From Kordiimonadaceae bacterium (GTDB lineage Bacteria; Pseudomonadota; Alphaproteobacteria; Sphingomonadales; Kordiimonadaceae), in NCBI GenBank assembly GCA_017640725.1, contig JAEPQB010000003.1:124001-188000 (forward strand): a DNA stretch of 64,000 bases. The letters run 5' to 3'. Under the pieces are notes generated by a model that saw nothing but the letters and a program-made list of their open reading frames with translations, had not been told where the DNA came from and made no database searches. Position numbers and translations under genes: made by a program. This document shows, piece by piece, positions 19,188 through 28,894 of the stretch. Within the stretch, counting starts at the first letter, position 1. Every line of letters begins with the position of its first letter.

Positions 19188-19862
19188 TTAGTTAGCTGTT
19201 GCGGCTTCATAAATCGCATCAACATGAATGAGGGCACTGTCTAGGACAAGGTAGCCTGGTTCTTGATTGTCAAAAGCGAGACAGAGGTCTGTACCGGCCA
19301 AGACAATTGCCTCAGCGCCTCTGTCGATCATCTTTTGGCCCTCTTCAAAAAAGAATGTTCTTTGGGCGTCGGTGCACGCGCCGGTTCGCGCGATGGCAAA
19401 ATACTCTTCACTGACACGCTCAAATGTCTCTTCCGAGGGCGTAATCAGTTCCGCACTCCTAACGCCACCATAGAATTTACTTTGCATAACGCCGTTGGTG
19501 CCCAACACACCAACCTTTGACAGCCTGTCTTTGGCAAAACGCGCATCAATGGTCGGCACAGCATTCAAAACGGGCAGGGTGGAAACGCCAGCAAATTCTT
19601 CGATGCAGAAATGCCCAGCCATCGACGTAACCACAACAAAATCCGCGCCAGCCTTCTCAAGGCGCTCGCTGAAATTCCTAAAGATTTCAGCTTGTTCCAT
19701 ATTGGCGCCACGCTGGAAATTACTGATCAATTCTGCCGTATTGGCATGAACAATAGTAAGGTCCATGACTTCGCCAACGTCAGCGAATTTTTTAACCAGG
19801 TTTCGGTAATAAAACTCTGTCGCGGCGGGCCCAATACCGCCGATCATTCCAATATGTTTCAT
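19188..19862 (-). CDS. Asp/Glu racemase-fold protein lacking both catalytic cysteines
   Basis: The 224-residue protein opens KHIGMIGGIGPAATEFYY, the clear start of the YgeA/aspartate racemase family, with the usual length. Family enzymes use two cysteines, in a (P)CNT(A)H motif and a GCT(E/D) motif. Here the first reads V-T-S-M-A-G-H and the second L-A-G-T-D-L, so the cysteines are Ser and Gly. I re-read both codons from the DNA. Racemisation by the normal two-base mechanism is therefore unlikely; a ligand-binding or altered reaction is possible. GAGG lies six bases before the ATG at 19862. The gene abuts the DUF4031 gene tail to tail. Confidence 0.85.
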   Translation of the reverse strand: MKHIGMIGGIGPAATEFYYRNLVKKFADVGEVMDLTIVHANTAELISNFQRGANMEQAEIFRNFSERLEKAGADFVVVTSMAGHFCIEEFAGVSTLPVLNAVPTIDARFAKDRLSKVGVLGTNGVMQSKFYGGVRSAELITPSEETFERVSEEYFAIARTGACTDAQRTFFFEEGQKMIDRGAEAIVLAGTDLCLAFDNQEPGYLVLDSALIHVDAIYEAATAN

Positions 19863-19967
19863 AACTTGCCTCGCCGTTCTTTGTGGCAGCATTGCCCCAA
19901 TGCGCTTCAGTCTCAAGCGAGAGAATCTTGTGAATGGGAAAAGCTCTGCCTGCTTCGGAAGCTGAGC

Positions 19968-20714
19968 TTATTCAGGCTTTCTGAATTTGGCGATAAACCG
20001 CTGGCTACTGTCGCGCCCCGTTGGCAACTCTCTGAAATGGATGTTTTGAGGATCGTCGGGGTTTGCAAGTATGTCGGACGTGCCTGCCAGTTCGAAACCG
20101 GAAGCCGTCACATCATCGATCGCATTTTGCAGAGTTGCACGGTGCCATTCCGCGCTATCTTCGCGGCGTGTTCCATCTGGTGCTTGGTGATCGATCACCA
20201 CCAAAGTTCCGCCGGGCTTCAGGAGGCGAAAGGCCTTGTTAAAAAACACTGCTGCACGTTCAGGACGCTGGTTTCCAGCGTTTTCATCATAGTGAATATG
20301 GTGGTAGATGAGACCAAGGAAAACCATATCGAAGGTGCCATCTTCTCCCTCAAAGTCCCGAAGCAGAGTAATCGCAGGTTCCACATTGCCGAGCATCTCA
20401 TAGCGCGGTCTGAGAGCATCCTGCAGACGATTCCAACCGCGATCGCTGATCTGCGCATAGATCTTTCCAGTTGGCCCAACTGCTTCGGAAAAGAGAGTAG
20501 AATAATAACCTGTTGCTGAGGCATGGTCCCATATTTTCATGCCAGGCTGGATGTCCAGGTACGCCATAACTTCTTGCGGTTTGCGGCCTTGGTCCCGTGC
20601 AATTTCTGCCGCGGTACGCATATCCTGAGCATTTTGACCTTCTGAAGCAACGCTTGCGATAACAATGACGAATGCGGCCAGAGCAACACTTGACCTTCGG
20701 ACAAACCTAATCAT
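19968..20714 (-). CDS. exported class I methyltransferase-like protein (paralogue 1)
   Basis: The 248-residue protein has a signal peptide (hydrophobic AAFVIVIASVAS, cleavage near residue 24) and then a Rossmann methyltransferase-like fold of the COG4798 type. Motif I is altered: GMKIWDHASATGYYS. The later motif LLKPGGTLVVIDH is intact, and the C-terminus ends FIAKFRKP, shared with three paralogues at 33.8, 35.4 and 37.6 kb. The substrate is unknown, and SAM is not expected in the periplasm. I choose the ATG at 20714; another ATG at 20750 is possible. Confidence 0.82.
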   Translation of the reverse strand: MIRFVRRSSVALAAFVIVIASVASEGQNAQDMRTAAEIARDQGRKPQEVMAYLDIQPGMKIWDHASATGYYSTLFSEAVGPTGKIYAQISDRGWNRLQDALRPRYEMLGNVEPAITLLRDFEGEDGTFDMVFLGLIYHHIHYDENAGNQRPERAAVFFNKAFRLLKPGGTLVVIDHQAPDGTRREDSAEWHRATLQNAIDDVTASGFELAGTSDILANPDDPQNIHFRELPTGRDSSQRFIAKFRKPE

Positions 20715-20941
20715 TGTTTTTATGCTCCCCGACTGTGTGGACACGTTCATAAATTGTCCGTTACCTAACCTTGGCAAATTTTGCTCAGCAAGCGCAACTT
20801 TTGTTATATGTCTAACCGCCATTTTGACCTATGTAGACCCTATGATGCTGAAAATAAAACGAAAAAAGCGTGGACCGACTCACTTGTTACAGGGGCACTC
20901 ACACAAATGTGTAAGAAGGCTTTTTACGCTTGGTGATCAAA

Positions 20942-21445
20942 ATGAAGAGTGAAACGAGGCATACAAGGCCTGTACTGGACACAGACGCCGAAGCATTGTT
21001 CCAGCTAATTGAACATTGTTACGCCGACTATGAAGGTGTTGTTGTTGAGCGGGATGGCATTGATGCGGATCTCAACCGTTACGCTTCAGTTCTGACTGGT
21101 ATTGGTGGGCAGGGGCTAGTGGTCGAAAATGCGGGAAAGCTGATGGCACTGGTGTCCGGCGCACCGATTGCTGAAAACAAATACCAGTTAAAGAAATTGT
21201 ATCTGCACAACAGTTTGAGAGGAAGCGGCATCGCGACCGAGCTTGTTGCTGAGGTCGTGAGCTGGGCAAGAAACCACGGCGCCTCGACGCTTGAGCTATG
21301 GTCCGACACGCGCTTTGAGCGGGCACATCGGTTTTATGAGCGGGAAGGTTTTGTGCGCCAGAAATCGACTAGAGAACTGCATGATCTTTCCAACTCGGTT
21401 GAATTTCAGTTCGTGAAACAACTTCAATCAAATGAAACCACATAA
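20942..21445 (+). CDS. GNAT-family N-acetyltransferase
   Basis: The 167-residue protein should transfer an acetyl group from acetyl-CoA. It has the central strand KKLYLHNSLRGSGIATELV with the R/Q-G-x-G-I/A CoA-binding turn, and the finish ERAHRFYEREGFVRQ that marks the last helix-strand pair. The acceptor is unknown. No strong ribosome site is visible; a TTG at 20930 and a GTG at 20933 could extend it by three or four residues. The last 22 bases overlap the end of the PD40 gene on the other strand. Confidence 0.82.
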   Translation: MKSETRHTRPVLDTDAEALFQLIEHCYADYEGVVVERDGIDADLNRYASVLTGIGGQGLVVENAGKLMALVSGAPIAENKYQLKKLYLHNSLRGSGIATELVAEVVSWARNHGASTLELWSDTRFERAHRFYEREGFVRQKSTRELHDLSNSVEFQFVKQLQSNETT

Positions 21446-22320
21446 ATGTCCGCTGGTCCGCCGGCTAAAGGCCGACCGGTAAAATAGATTTTTTTGCCTG
21501 CGCTGCCCCATACCGGGTGAGAGATGCGCATTCCCGGCGTTTCAATATGTCTTTGGTTTTGCCCATCGCGGCCCATGACATAAAGCTCTGGACTGCCCGA
21601 GCGCCGGGCAGCAAAGGCAATAAACTGACCGTTTGGCGCCGGGGACGGCACAAAATCATGATCTTTGGCGTCTGTAAGTCTCGTCACGGTTCGCGTTGAT
21701 AGCGTCATATAAAAAATGTCGTCAGATTGCCCCTCTGTTGCACGCCGGGAGAAGAAGTAAATGCCAGTGCCAGACCCGTTGAAGCGAGGCCAGAGGTCAT
21801 TCTGTGGATGGTTTGTGAGGCGCGTAACACTACCATCCTCCATACTAGCCAAATAGACATCAAGGCCACCACTGTCGGTCCGTATGGTCAGAGCAAGCGT
21901 CCGGCCGTCAGGCGATATATCTGGAAACAATTGATCGCCAGTTTGTGCAAATGAAGGAACCAGTGGCCCGCTCAATTGCCCCGTTTCCACATCTATGGAA
22001 TGAATACGCGCCGCCGCATCAGCCATTTTTTGGGAGAGAATGATGTGCTTGCCGTCTTTCGTCCAGACGGGTGGCCCAAGTAGAAGAGCTTGCTCAAAAA
22101 GCCGTCTTTCGGCCCCTGTGATGAGGTTCATTAGCCATAGTTCATTGGAGCGGTCGCCTTTTCTGTCGCTTAGGTAAGCGAGCCATTCACCGCTGGGAGA
22201 AGGGGCGGGTTCCCTGTCTTCGCCGTCAAACGAGGTTAGAGCCGTTAAAGCAGGTTGAGCCTGAACAAACGGTGATGTCGACAAACCGAGGCAAACAGAT
22301 AAGGCCAATAGGTATCTCAT
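21424..22320 (-). CDS. exported PD40/TolB-like beta-propeller protein
   Basis: This 298-residue protein has a signal peptide (ending PFVQA) followed by TolB-type WD40-like repeats. Recurring units include PSPSGEWLAYLSDRKG, DISPDGRTLALT and PAPNGQFIAFAARRSG, giving about six blades. It lacks the N-terminal TolB domain, so it is not the Tol-Pal TolB itself. It may be a periplasmic binding or scaffold protein. The stop lies within the end of the convergent GNAT gene. The next gene on the same strand, an alpha/beta hydrolase, lies 75 bases upstream, so joint transcription is possible. Confidence 0.83.
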   Translation of the reverse strand: MRYLLALSVCLGLSTSPFVQAQPALTALTSFDGEDREPAPSPSGEWLAYLSDRKGDRSNELWLMNLITGAERRLFEQALLLGPPVWTKDGKHIILSQKMADAAARIHSIDVETGQLSGPLVPSFAQTGDQLFPDISPDGRTLALTIRTDSGGLDVYLASMEDGSVTRLTNHPQNDLWPRFNGSGTGIYFFSRRATEGQSDDIFYMTLSTRTVTRLTDAKDHDFVPSPAPNGQFIAFAARRSGSPELYVMGRDGQNQRHIETPGMRISHPVWGSAGKKIYFTGRPLAGGPADIYVVSFD

Positions 22321-22352
22321 GGTCTTACCTTAACGCTGTTGCCAAAACCCCG

Positions 22353-22391
22353 CCAATGACCATTGGTTTAGCATGACGAAGCACCGTCATG
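22353..22391. repeat. two adjacent inverted repeats between minus-strand genes
   Basis: CCAATG-AC-CATTGG (22353-22366) and CATGACG-AAGCAC-CGTCATG (22372-22391) are both perfect. They follow the alpha/beta hydrolase stop but lack a T run, so they are not a standard terminator. Confidence 0.45.
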
Positions 22392-22395
22392 ATGG

Positions 22396-23298
22396 TTATC
22401 TGCAATTGTTTGTAAGCCATTCAGCCACTGTTTGTGCAAGCTCTATTCTGGTCCAGGAAAAGCTGTGATCCCCCTGCAATACAGCATGTGTTAACTCAAT
22501 ATCACTATGCATTTCATAGGCTGAAACCAACGGCACATGATATATCTCCGGCGGCAGAACAGCGTCTTGCGCTCCGGCGAGCAACATCACAGGCCTTTCG
22601 CTGAATTTCGGCGCCAGGGCTCGGGTATCGAATTCCTTGTTTCTGTCGAGCATTTCATCGACAACGGCTTGACCACTCTCCGTATTCAACATCGTGAGGC
22701 TATCGGTGTAAGCTGCAAAGCCCGCGAGTGCTTCTTCCGTCATGCTGGCTGCCGGACGGTTGCCCAAGTTTGCAGGCGCGAGTGCGCCAACACATGCGAC
22801 AGCGGGGTCTTTTGCCCCAGCCATCAACGCAGCAAAGCCACCCATTGAATGACCAATCAAACTCAGTCTTGCCTGGTCTACCCGATACTCAGCAGCTACT
22901 TCAGGTGAGCGAAGGAAGGTGAGCGCGCTTGCCACATCATCCACCACATTCCCGAACGAGAAAATACCTTCGCTGCCCCAGGCACCGCGGTAATGGAAAA
23001 ACAGCACATTAAAACCACCTCGTCGCAGCGCCTGCGCCAAATCAAGGTTTTTTTCATTGCCAGGAAAACCGTGCAGCAACACAACAGTTGGGTGCGGGCC
23101 GGCACCGTTTGCTAAATAGATATGACCATTAAGTTTTGCGCCAAAACTCATGAAATTCAGCTCTGCCATTGCGGGAAGATAGTCTGCGTCTATCGATGCC
23201 GGATCAGCCCAAAACCCGCTGGTGCCTTGCGCGATCACTGGCAGCGTCAATGCTGCCGCCAAAGCCATTCCTGCAGTCAATTTCAGAATATTTTTCAT
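22396..23298 (-). CDS. exported alpha/beta hydrolase
   Basis: The 300-residue protein has a signal peptide (hydrophobic about residues 5-22, ending VIAQ) and an alpha/beta-hydrolase fold. It shows VLLHGFPGNEKN (the oxyanion HG), the nucleophile elbow GHSMGG, an aspartate in GAQDAVLPP, and a C-terminal histidine in GDHSF. This matches a dienelactone-hydrolase-like or S9-type esterase, but the substrate is not known. GGGAG precedes the ATG at 23298 by about seven bases, which favours it over an ATG at 23334. Confidence 0.85.
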   Translation of the reverse strand: MKNILKLTAGMALAAALTLPVIAQGTSGFWADPASIDADYLPAMAELNFMSFGAKLNGHIYLANGAGPHPTVVLLHGFPGNEKNLDLAQALRRGGFNVLFFHYRGAWGSEGIFSFGNVVDDVASALTFLRSPEVAAEYRVDQARLSLIGHSMGGFAALMAGAKDPAVACVGALAPANLGNRPAASMTEEALAGFAAYTDSLTMLNTESGQAVVDEMLDRNKEFDTRALAPKFSERPVMLLAGAQDAVLPPEIYHVPLVSAYEMHSDIELTHAVLQGDHSFSWTRIELAQTVAEWLTNNCR

Positions 23299-23426
23299 CA
23301 CAGTGCTCCCGGCTTGCCATTTGTATTTGAGCATGCCGTTCTGTTGTCTCTCTTACAAGAGAATTGCTGCCAAAATTTCTTGCGCAAGAGCGCGGGCAGG
23401 CGTAGGGTTTCGGCCTCAACTTAACC

Positions 23427-25415
<1,989 letters not shown>

Positions 25416-25441
25416 GTCATCACAACAAACAACGCGAAAAG

Positions 25442-25467
25442 GCCGGGGCTAATGCTCCGGCTTTTTT
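25442..25467 (+). terminator. rho-independent terminator after thiC
   Basis: GCCGGGGC and GCTCCGGC (eight pairs, one G-T) around a short TAAT loop are followed by six T residues. Confidence 0.85.
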
Positions 25468-25494
25468 GTCCCACACGACACAAGGAAGAATGAC

Positions 25495-25959
25495 ATGGCC
25501 ATTGGCGATAGCAAAAAATACCATCTGGCGCAGTTGAACATCGGTACCATGGTTGCGGATCGTGAAAGCGAACAGATGGCCGAGTTTATGAACGCGCTGG
25601 ATGCCATCAATTTGCTCGCAGAAACAACGCCAGGCTTTGTGTGGCGGCTGAAGGATGAAACCGGCAACGCCACCGAAATCAGCGTGTTTGACGATGATAC
25701 ATTGGTGAACATGAGCGTTTGGGAAGACCGCGACAGCCTGTTTGGTTATGTCTATAAGTCAGGTCACACACATTACATTGGACGGCGCAAGGAATGGTTC
25801 AAAATGCCGACAGAAGCCCACATGGTTTTGTGGTGGGTACCTGCGGGCCACGAACCCACACCGGAAGAAGCCAAAGAACGCCTGATGCATCTGCGCGAAC
25901 ACGGCCCAACCACGCATGCCTTCACCTTCAAGCAGTTTTTTGAGGAGCCCAATAAATGA
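25495..25959 (+). CDS. DUF3291 domain-containing protein
   Basis: The 154-residue protein follows the DUF3291 plan: YHLAQLNIGTM at the start, AETTPGFVWRLKDE, then MSVWEDRDSLFGYVYKSGH and EAHMVLWWVPAGHEPTPEEA. The ferredoxin-like fold is related to the ABM/monooxygenase-like group, but no function is established. GGAAG lies a few bases before the ATG at 25495. The gene overlaps the DUF3574 gene by four bases (ATGA), so they are translationally coupled. Confidence 0.88.
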   Translation: MAIGDSKKYHLAQLNIGTMVADRESEQMAEFMNALDAINLLAETTPGFVWRLKDETGNATEISVFDDDTLVNMSVWEDRDSLFGYVYKSGHTHYIGRRKEWFKMPTEAHMVLWWVPAGHEPTPEEAKERLMHLREHGPTTHAFTFKQFFEEPNK

Positions 25960-26429
25960 TCGCGGGCAACAAAGCACAAAGACTTGCAGTTGCCGCCTTA
26001 AGCCTTGGCCTCATTGCCTCCTGCGATTTTGAAGCCAGTGCGACATGTCCAACTGGCACCCTCGAATGGACCGAAACGCGGCTGTTCTTTGGGCGGGATA
26101 TTGGTGAAACGAGGGAGGTATCGGACGAGCAATGGCGAGACTTTGCGGTCAGTGAGGTTATCCCGCGCTTTGGCGATGGTTTCACCGTGCTGGACGCCAG
26201 CGGTTACTGGCAGGGCGAAAGCTGTCATTCTCCTAATCATACGGCACACCATGTCAACCTCGATGGCGGGTGCGAGAAAACCAAAATCCTGCTCGTGCAA
26301 TATGCCCCGAGTGTGGAAGCAGAAACCAAGCTGCAGGCGATCACACAGGCCTACATCGAACGCTTTGATCAGGAAGCGGTGATGCGATCAGACACGCCGG
26401 CATGCACACAGTTCATTGGCAATAACTGA
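25956..26429 (+). CDS. DUF3574 lipoprotein
   Basis: A 157-residue predicted lipoprotein with a leader ending L-I-A-S-C (lipid cysteine near residue 23). The body has the DUF3574 pattern: ETRLFFGRDIGETREVSDEQ, then FAVSEVIPRFGDGFTVLDAS and GYWQGESC. Four later cysteines could form disulfides. The function is unknown. It overlaps the DUF3291 gene by ATGA. Confidence 0.82.
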   Translation: MIAGNKAQRLAVAALSLGLIASCDFEASATCPTGTLEWTETRLFFGRDIGETREVSDEQWRDFAVSEVIPRFGDGFTVLDASGYWQGESCHSPNHTAHHVNLDGGCEKTKILLVQYAPSVEAETKLQAITQAYIERFDQEAVMRSDTPACTQFIGNN

Positions 26430-26514
26430 TTGGCATCATAGTTCCGAAATTAATTGTAAAAGCTTGGTAACTAACCATCTATTGCGTGAGGACCATCAGG
26501 CGAGGAACAATTGA

Positions 26515-26718
26515 ATGACTGAACTTAATTCAGAAAACCAGCCATCTAAACATGAACCAAGTTGGCGGAACCGGCGTGATTTGCCAGTGGCGGTTGGTAT
26601 TTGCCTGGGCTTGGCCGCAGGGGCCGCGATGGGTAACCCCGGTGCGGGCATGGTGATTGGCATTGCGATTGGTGTTGCCATCGCTTCCTCACGCCGCGCT
26701 GGCGGCGATCAAGCTTGA
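26515..26718 (+). CDS. small glycine-rich membrane protein (tandem copy 1)
   Basis: A 67-residue protein with a charged N-terminal third and a hydrophobic, glycine-zipper-like stretch (about 25-58): VGICLGLAAGAAMGNPGAG followed by MVIGIAIGVAIASS. It resembles the next gene in layout, so the two are likely duplicates. AGGA lies 13-16 bases before the ATG at 26515. I do not recognise the family; glycine-zipper membrane proteins can insert in or strengthen the envelope. Confidence 0.6.
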   Translation: MTELNSENQPSKHEPSWRNRRDLPVAVGICLGLAAGAAMGNPGAGMVIGIAIGVAIASSRRAGGDQA

Positions 26719-26749
26719 GTTACTATATTCATACATCAGGAGGTCTTTA

Positions 26750-26941
26750 GTGAGTAAGGACACGGAAACGAACGAAGACAAAGTGCCATTCAATGCTCCC
26801 ATGTTAGCAGTGGGCATCGCAATTGGTGCAGCGCTGGGGGCCGCGCTTAGTAATGTGGCGCTTGGCATTGGTGTGGGCGTCGCGATTGGTGCCGGTCTTG
26901 CGCTTTCAGGTGCGGGAAAAGAAGAAAAGCCCGACGACTAA
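26750..26941 (+). CDS. small glycine-rich membrane protein (tandem copy 2)
   Basis: The start is a GTG at 26750, six bases after AGGAGG at 26738-26743; a longer open frame from 26657 lacks such a site. The 63-residue product has a charged N-terminus, a glycine-rich hydrophobic stretch (VGIAIGAALGAALSN then LGIGVGVAIGAGLALSG), and a charged tail. It resembles its upstream neighbour and lies 31 bases after it. The stop interlocks by four bases with the stop of the TSUP gene on the other strand. Confidence 0.65.
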   Translation: MSKDTETNEDKVPFNAPMLAVGIAIGAALGAALSNVALGIGVGVAIGAGLALSGAGKEEKPDD

Positions 26942-27843
26942 GCAGCCCACAACAAATACGCGGACGACAGTGTGATCCAGCTTGCCGCGAACACTTTTAG
27001 CCGAATGGGTCCGAGCATGAGCGCAAAGCCGCGCGCGACATAAGCGCCGGTCACGGCGCCGGGTATCACAAACAAAAGGACCTCCCAGGGCATGCCGCCA
27101 AACGCGATATGGTCCCATACGCCCACCAGCACATTGGCTGCACTGGCGATTACGGCAATAGCGGCAGTCATGACGAGCGGAAACTGCCGCACAAACAGAT
27201 AAAGCGCCACAAGCTCCCCGGTGCCAACACTGAAAAAAGCAGTCATGCCGCCGCCAATTATGCTGAGGACGGCGACCACCGCAAAATCAACAAACTCGGG
27301 CTGTTTGCGGTCTCGCACCTTGCCATGCGCCGCCCATGTCGTTGCAAGAACAAGGAGGCCAAGTGCAATTGAAAGTGCCTTGAACGCGTACAAAACGAGC
27401 TCTGGCGGGCTAGTGATAAACTGCTGTGCCAACAGAAGTGTGGGAAGGCTGCAAACCAGCACGAGAACCAACAAGCGCGTGAATGTGACTTGATTGGTTT
27501 CAGTGTCATTTGGCCCAAATATATGATTGAGCCATCTGAGCGAGCCAACTGTCATGCCAAAAGACTGAATGACGAAGCTCATGCCGACAATCTGAGCCGC
27601 AGCAATCGCCACATGCCCGCCAGTAGACAAATATTCGAACGCTGGCAGAAACACGACACCGCCGCCCATCCCGGTTGAATTGGCGATTGTGGCTGCCAAA
27701 ACACCGACGCCGTACAGCATCAGGCCATCAATAATGGGCGGAAGGTTTCCGCTGGCAGCCATGAACACCAGTGCGTATCCGGCAGCAAGGCTTGCCGCAA
27801 TGCCAGCAATTGTTGTGCGTAGCCATTTTGGCTCAGGCCTCAT
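26938..27843 (-). CDS. TSUP (TauE/SafE) family membrane permease
   Basis: The 301-residue protein has about eight membrane segments in the two-repeat TSUP layout. The first half has LAATIANSTGMGGGVVFLPAF, the second LSIIGGGMTAFFSVGTGELV; both contain the G-x-G-G/T-G turns typical of the family. It should export or import a sulfur-containing anion or other organic anion; no specificity can be read. The ATG at 27843 begins RPEPKWLR before the first helix and is favoured over an upstream start at 27975. It begins eight bases after the SemiSWEET stop, so they form a minus-strand pair. Confidence 0.85.
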   Translation of the reverse strand: MRPEPKWLRTTIAGIAASLAAGYALVFMAASGNLPPIIDGLMLYGVGVLAATIANSTGMGGGVVFLPAFEYLSTGGHVAIAAAQIVGMSFVIQSFGMTVGSLRWLNHIFGPNDTETNQVTFTRLLVLVLVCSLPTLLLAQQFITSPPELVLYAFKALSIALGLLVLATTWAAHGKVRDRKQPEFVDFAVVAVLSIIGGGMTAFFSVGTGELVALYLFVRQFPLVMTAAIAVIASAANVLVGVWDHIAFGGMPWEVLLFVIPGAVTGAYVARGFALMLGPIRLKVFAASWITLSSAYLLWAA

Positions 27844-27851
27844 GCGCTGTT

Positions 27852-28124
27852 CTATGCCTTGCCTGCCCGCACATGCCGGTACTTCTTGTAAAGAATCGTT
27901 GCAGCTAGAGTTCCCGTAACCACGTTGGTCGCGATCATAGGGGCACTGTTGATCAGCAAAGCATAGGCAAGCCACAAGCCAATGCCAACCGTCATCATCG
28001 TATACATGCCCAGAGAGATAGAGCGCGTGTCATCTGTGCGCCAGATCATCACCGCTTGCGGCACAAATGCACCGGTTGTGAGGAAGGCAGCGATGAAGCC
28101 AATCAGTTCGATTGAATCTGGCAT
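27852..28124 (-). CDS. SemiSWEET family transporter
   Basis: The 90-residue protein has three membrane helices, one PQ-loop unit. AFLTTGAFVPQAVMIWRTDD carries the proline-glutamine pair of helix I, and the conserved S-I-S-x-G-M-Y follows. SemiSWEETs dimerise to move sugars down a gradient across the cytoplasmic membrane. The gene is read together with the TSUP gene downstream. Confidence 0.88.
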   Translation of the reverse strand: MPDSIELIGFIAAFLTTGAFVPQAVMIWRTDDTRSISLGMYTMMTVGIGLWLAYALLINSAPMIATNVVTGTLAATILYKKYRHVRAGKA

Positions 28125-28428
28125 AGCGGGTCTCTGACTAAAGTGAAGAAGAACGGTTTCGCTACCATGAAAAATAATTCAGGGAAACCATTAATCAGCG
28201 CTAAGAGGAGGACGCTTTTCGCTACCGGCGTTGGTTCCATTCAAAGATGAGACGCGCGGTGACATGCTCGTAAAAAAACAGGTCAACTGGCCGGATGATT
28301 GGCCATTCGAGAGGCTTCGCAGCCCCGCGCAACTGAGCATGTTGAGCCCAAATCACAATAAAGGCGTCAACGCCTGCTGCAGCTTAATGGTTCACCTTCA
28401 TATTGCCTGGCCGCTCAACGCGCTATAT
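28125..28428. other. gene-free gap of about 300 bases
   Basis: Neither strand shows a frame with a ribosome site and family resemblance. It lies between the SemiSWEET gene start and the end of a small secreted-protein gene, so it must contain the SemiSWEET promoter, but I cannot point to it. Confidence 0.4.
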
Positions 28429-28764
28429 TCACCGAGGCGGCGCTGGCGGCAGGCCATAGAGACGATAAGCCTCCTGTTTGCGGTACAGGTCGGGATTGAC
28501 CTGATAGCGGTACCAATCAGGGCTGCCCAGCCTTGGCGGCAAAATGGTTGGCCTAAACCTGCCATCCGGACCGACATACGGGCGAATTTGAACGGACGGC
28601 GTTGTTTGCCAGCGTCCCTCGAAATTACACCAGATACGCGTGCCAGACAGGTCGCGTGTGCTAGCTCCAGCCGCATATTTTGTCCCAAACAATCTGCAGT
28701 CCGCTGTTGCTGTTCCGGAAATCGCAAAGACGCTTGCTGCAGCTATCAAAAGAATTCGTTTCAT
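28429..28764 (-). CDS. small secreted protein of unknown family
   Basis: This 111-residue protein has a clear signal peptide (KRILLIAAASVFAISGTATA, cleavage near residue 21) and two cysteines in the mature part that could form a disulfide. The C-terminal half is rich in proline, arginine and tyrosine, with RFRPTILPPRLGSPDWYRYQ. I do not recognise it. AAGGAGG lies six bases before the ATG at 28764, so this start is secure; a longer frame to 28857 is not needed. Confidence 0.7.
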   Translation of the reverse strand: MKRILLIAAASVFAISGTATADCRLFGTKYAAGASTRDLSGTRIWCNFEGRWQTTPSVQIRPYVGPDGRFRPTILPPRLGSPDWYRYQVNPDLYRKQEAYRLYGLPPAPPR

Positions 28765-28894
28765 AAATACCTCCTTGCTGCTGTTGCCCCTCTGTCCTTG
28801 GTTTAGTTGGGGACTTTGCCGACAATAAGGCGGCATGGACCAATGCCGCCTGAACATAAGAAGGAGACAGTTTTATTGTCGCAGTCCTGAGGGG

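Noticed and set aside
19611-20519. A 302-codon open frame on the plus strand
   Set aside because: It runs antisense to the racemase-like and methyltransferase-like genes; the residue mix is unlike a real protein.
28231-28806. A 191-codon open frame on the plus strand over a small secreted-protein gene
   Set aside because: The minus-strand gene has a perfect AAGGAGG and a signal peptide; this frame has neither.
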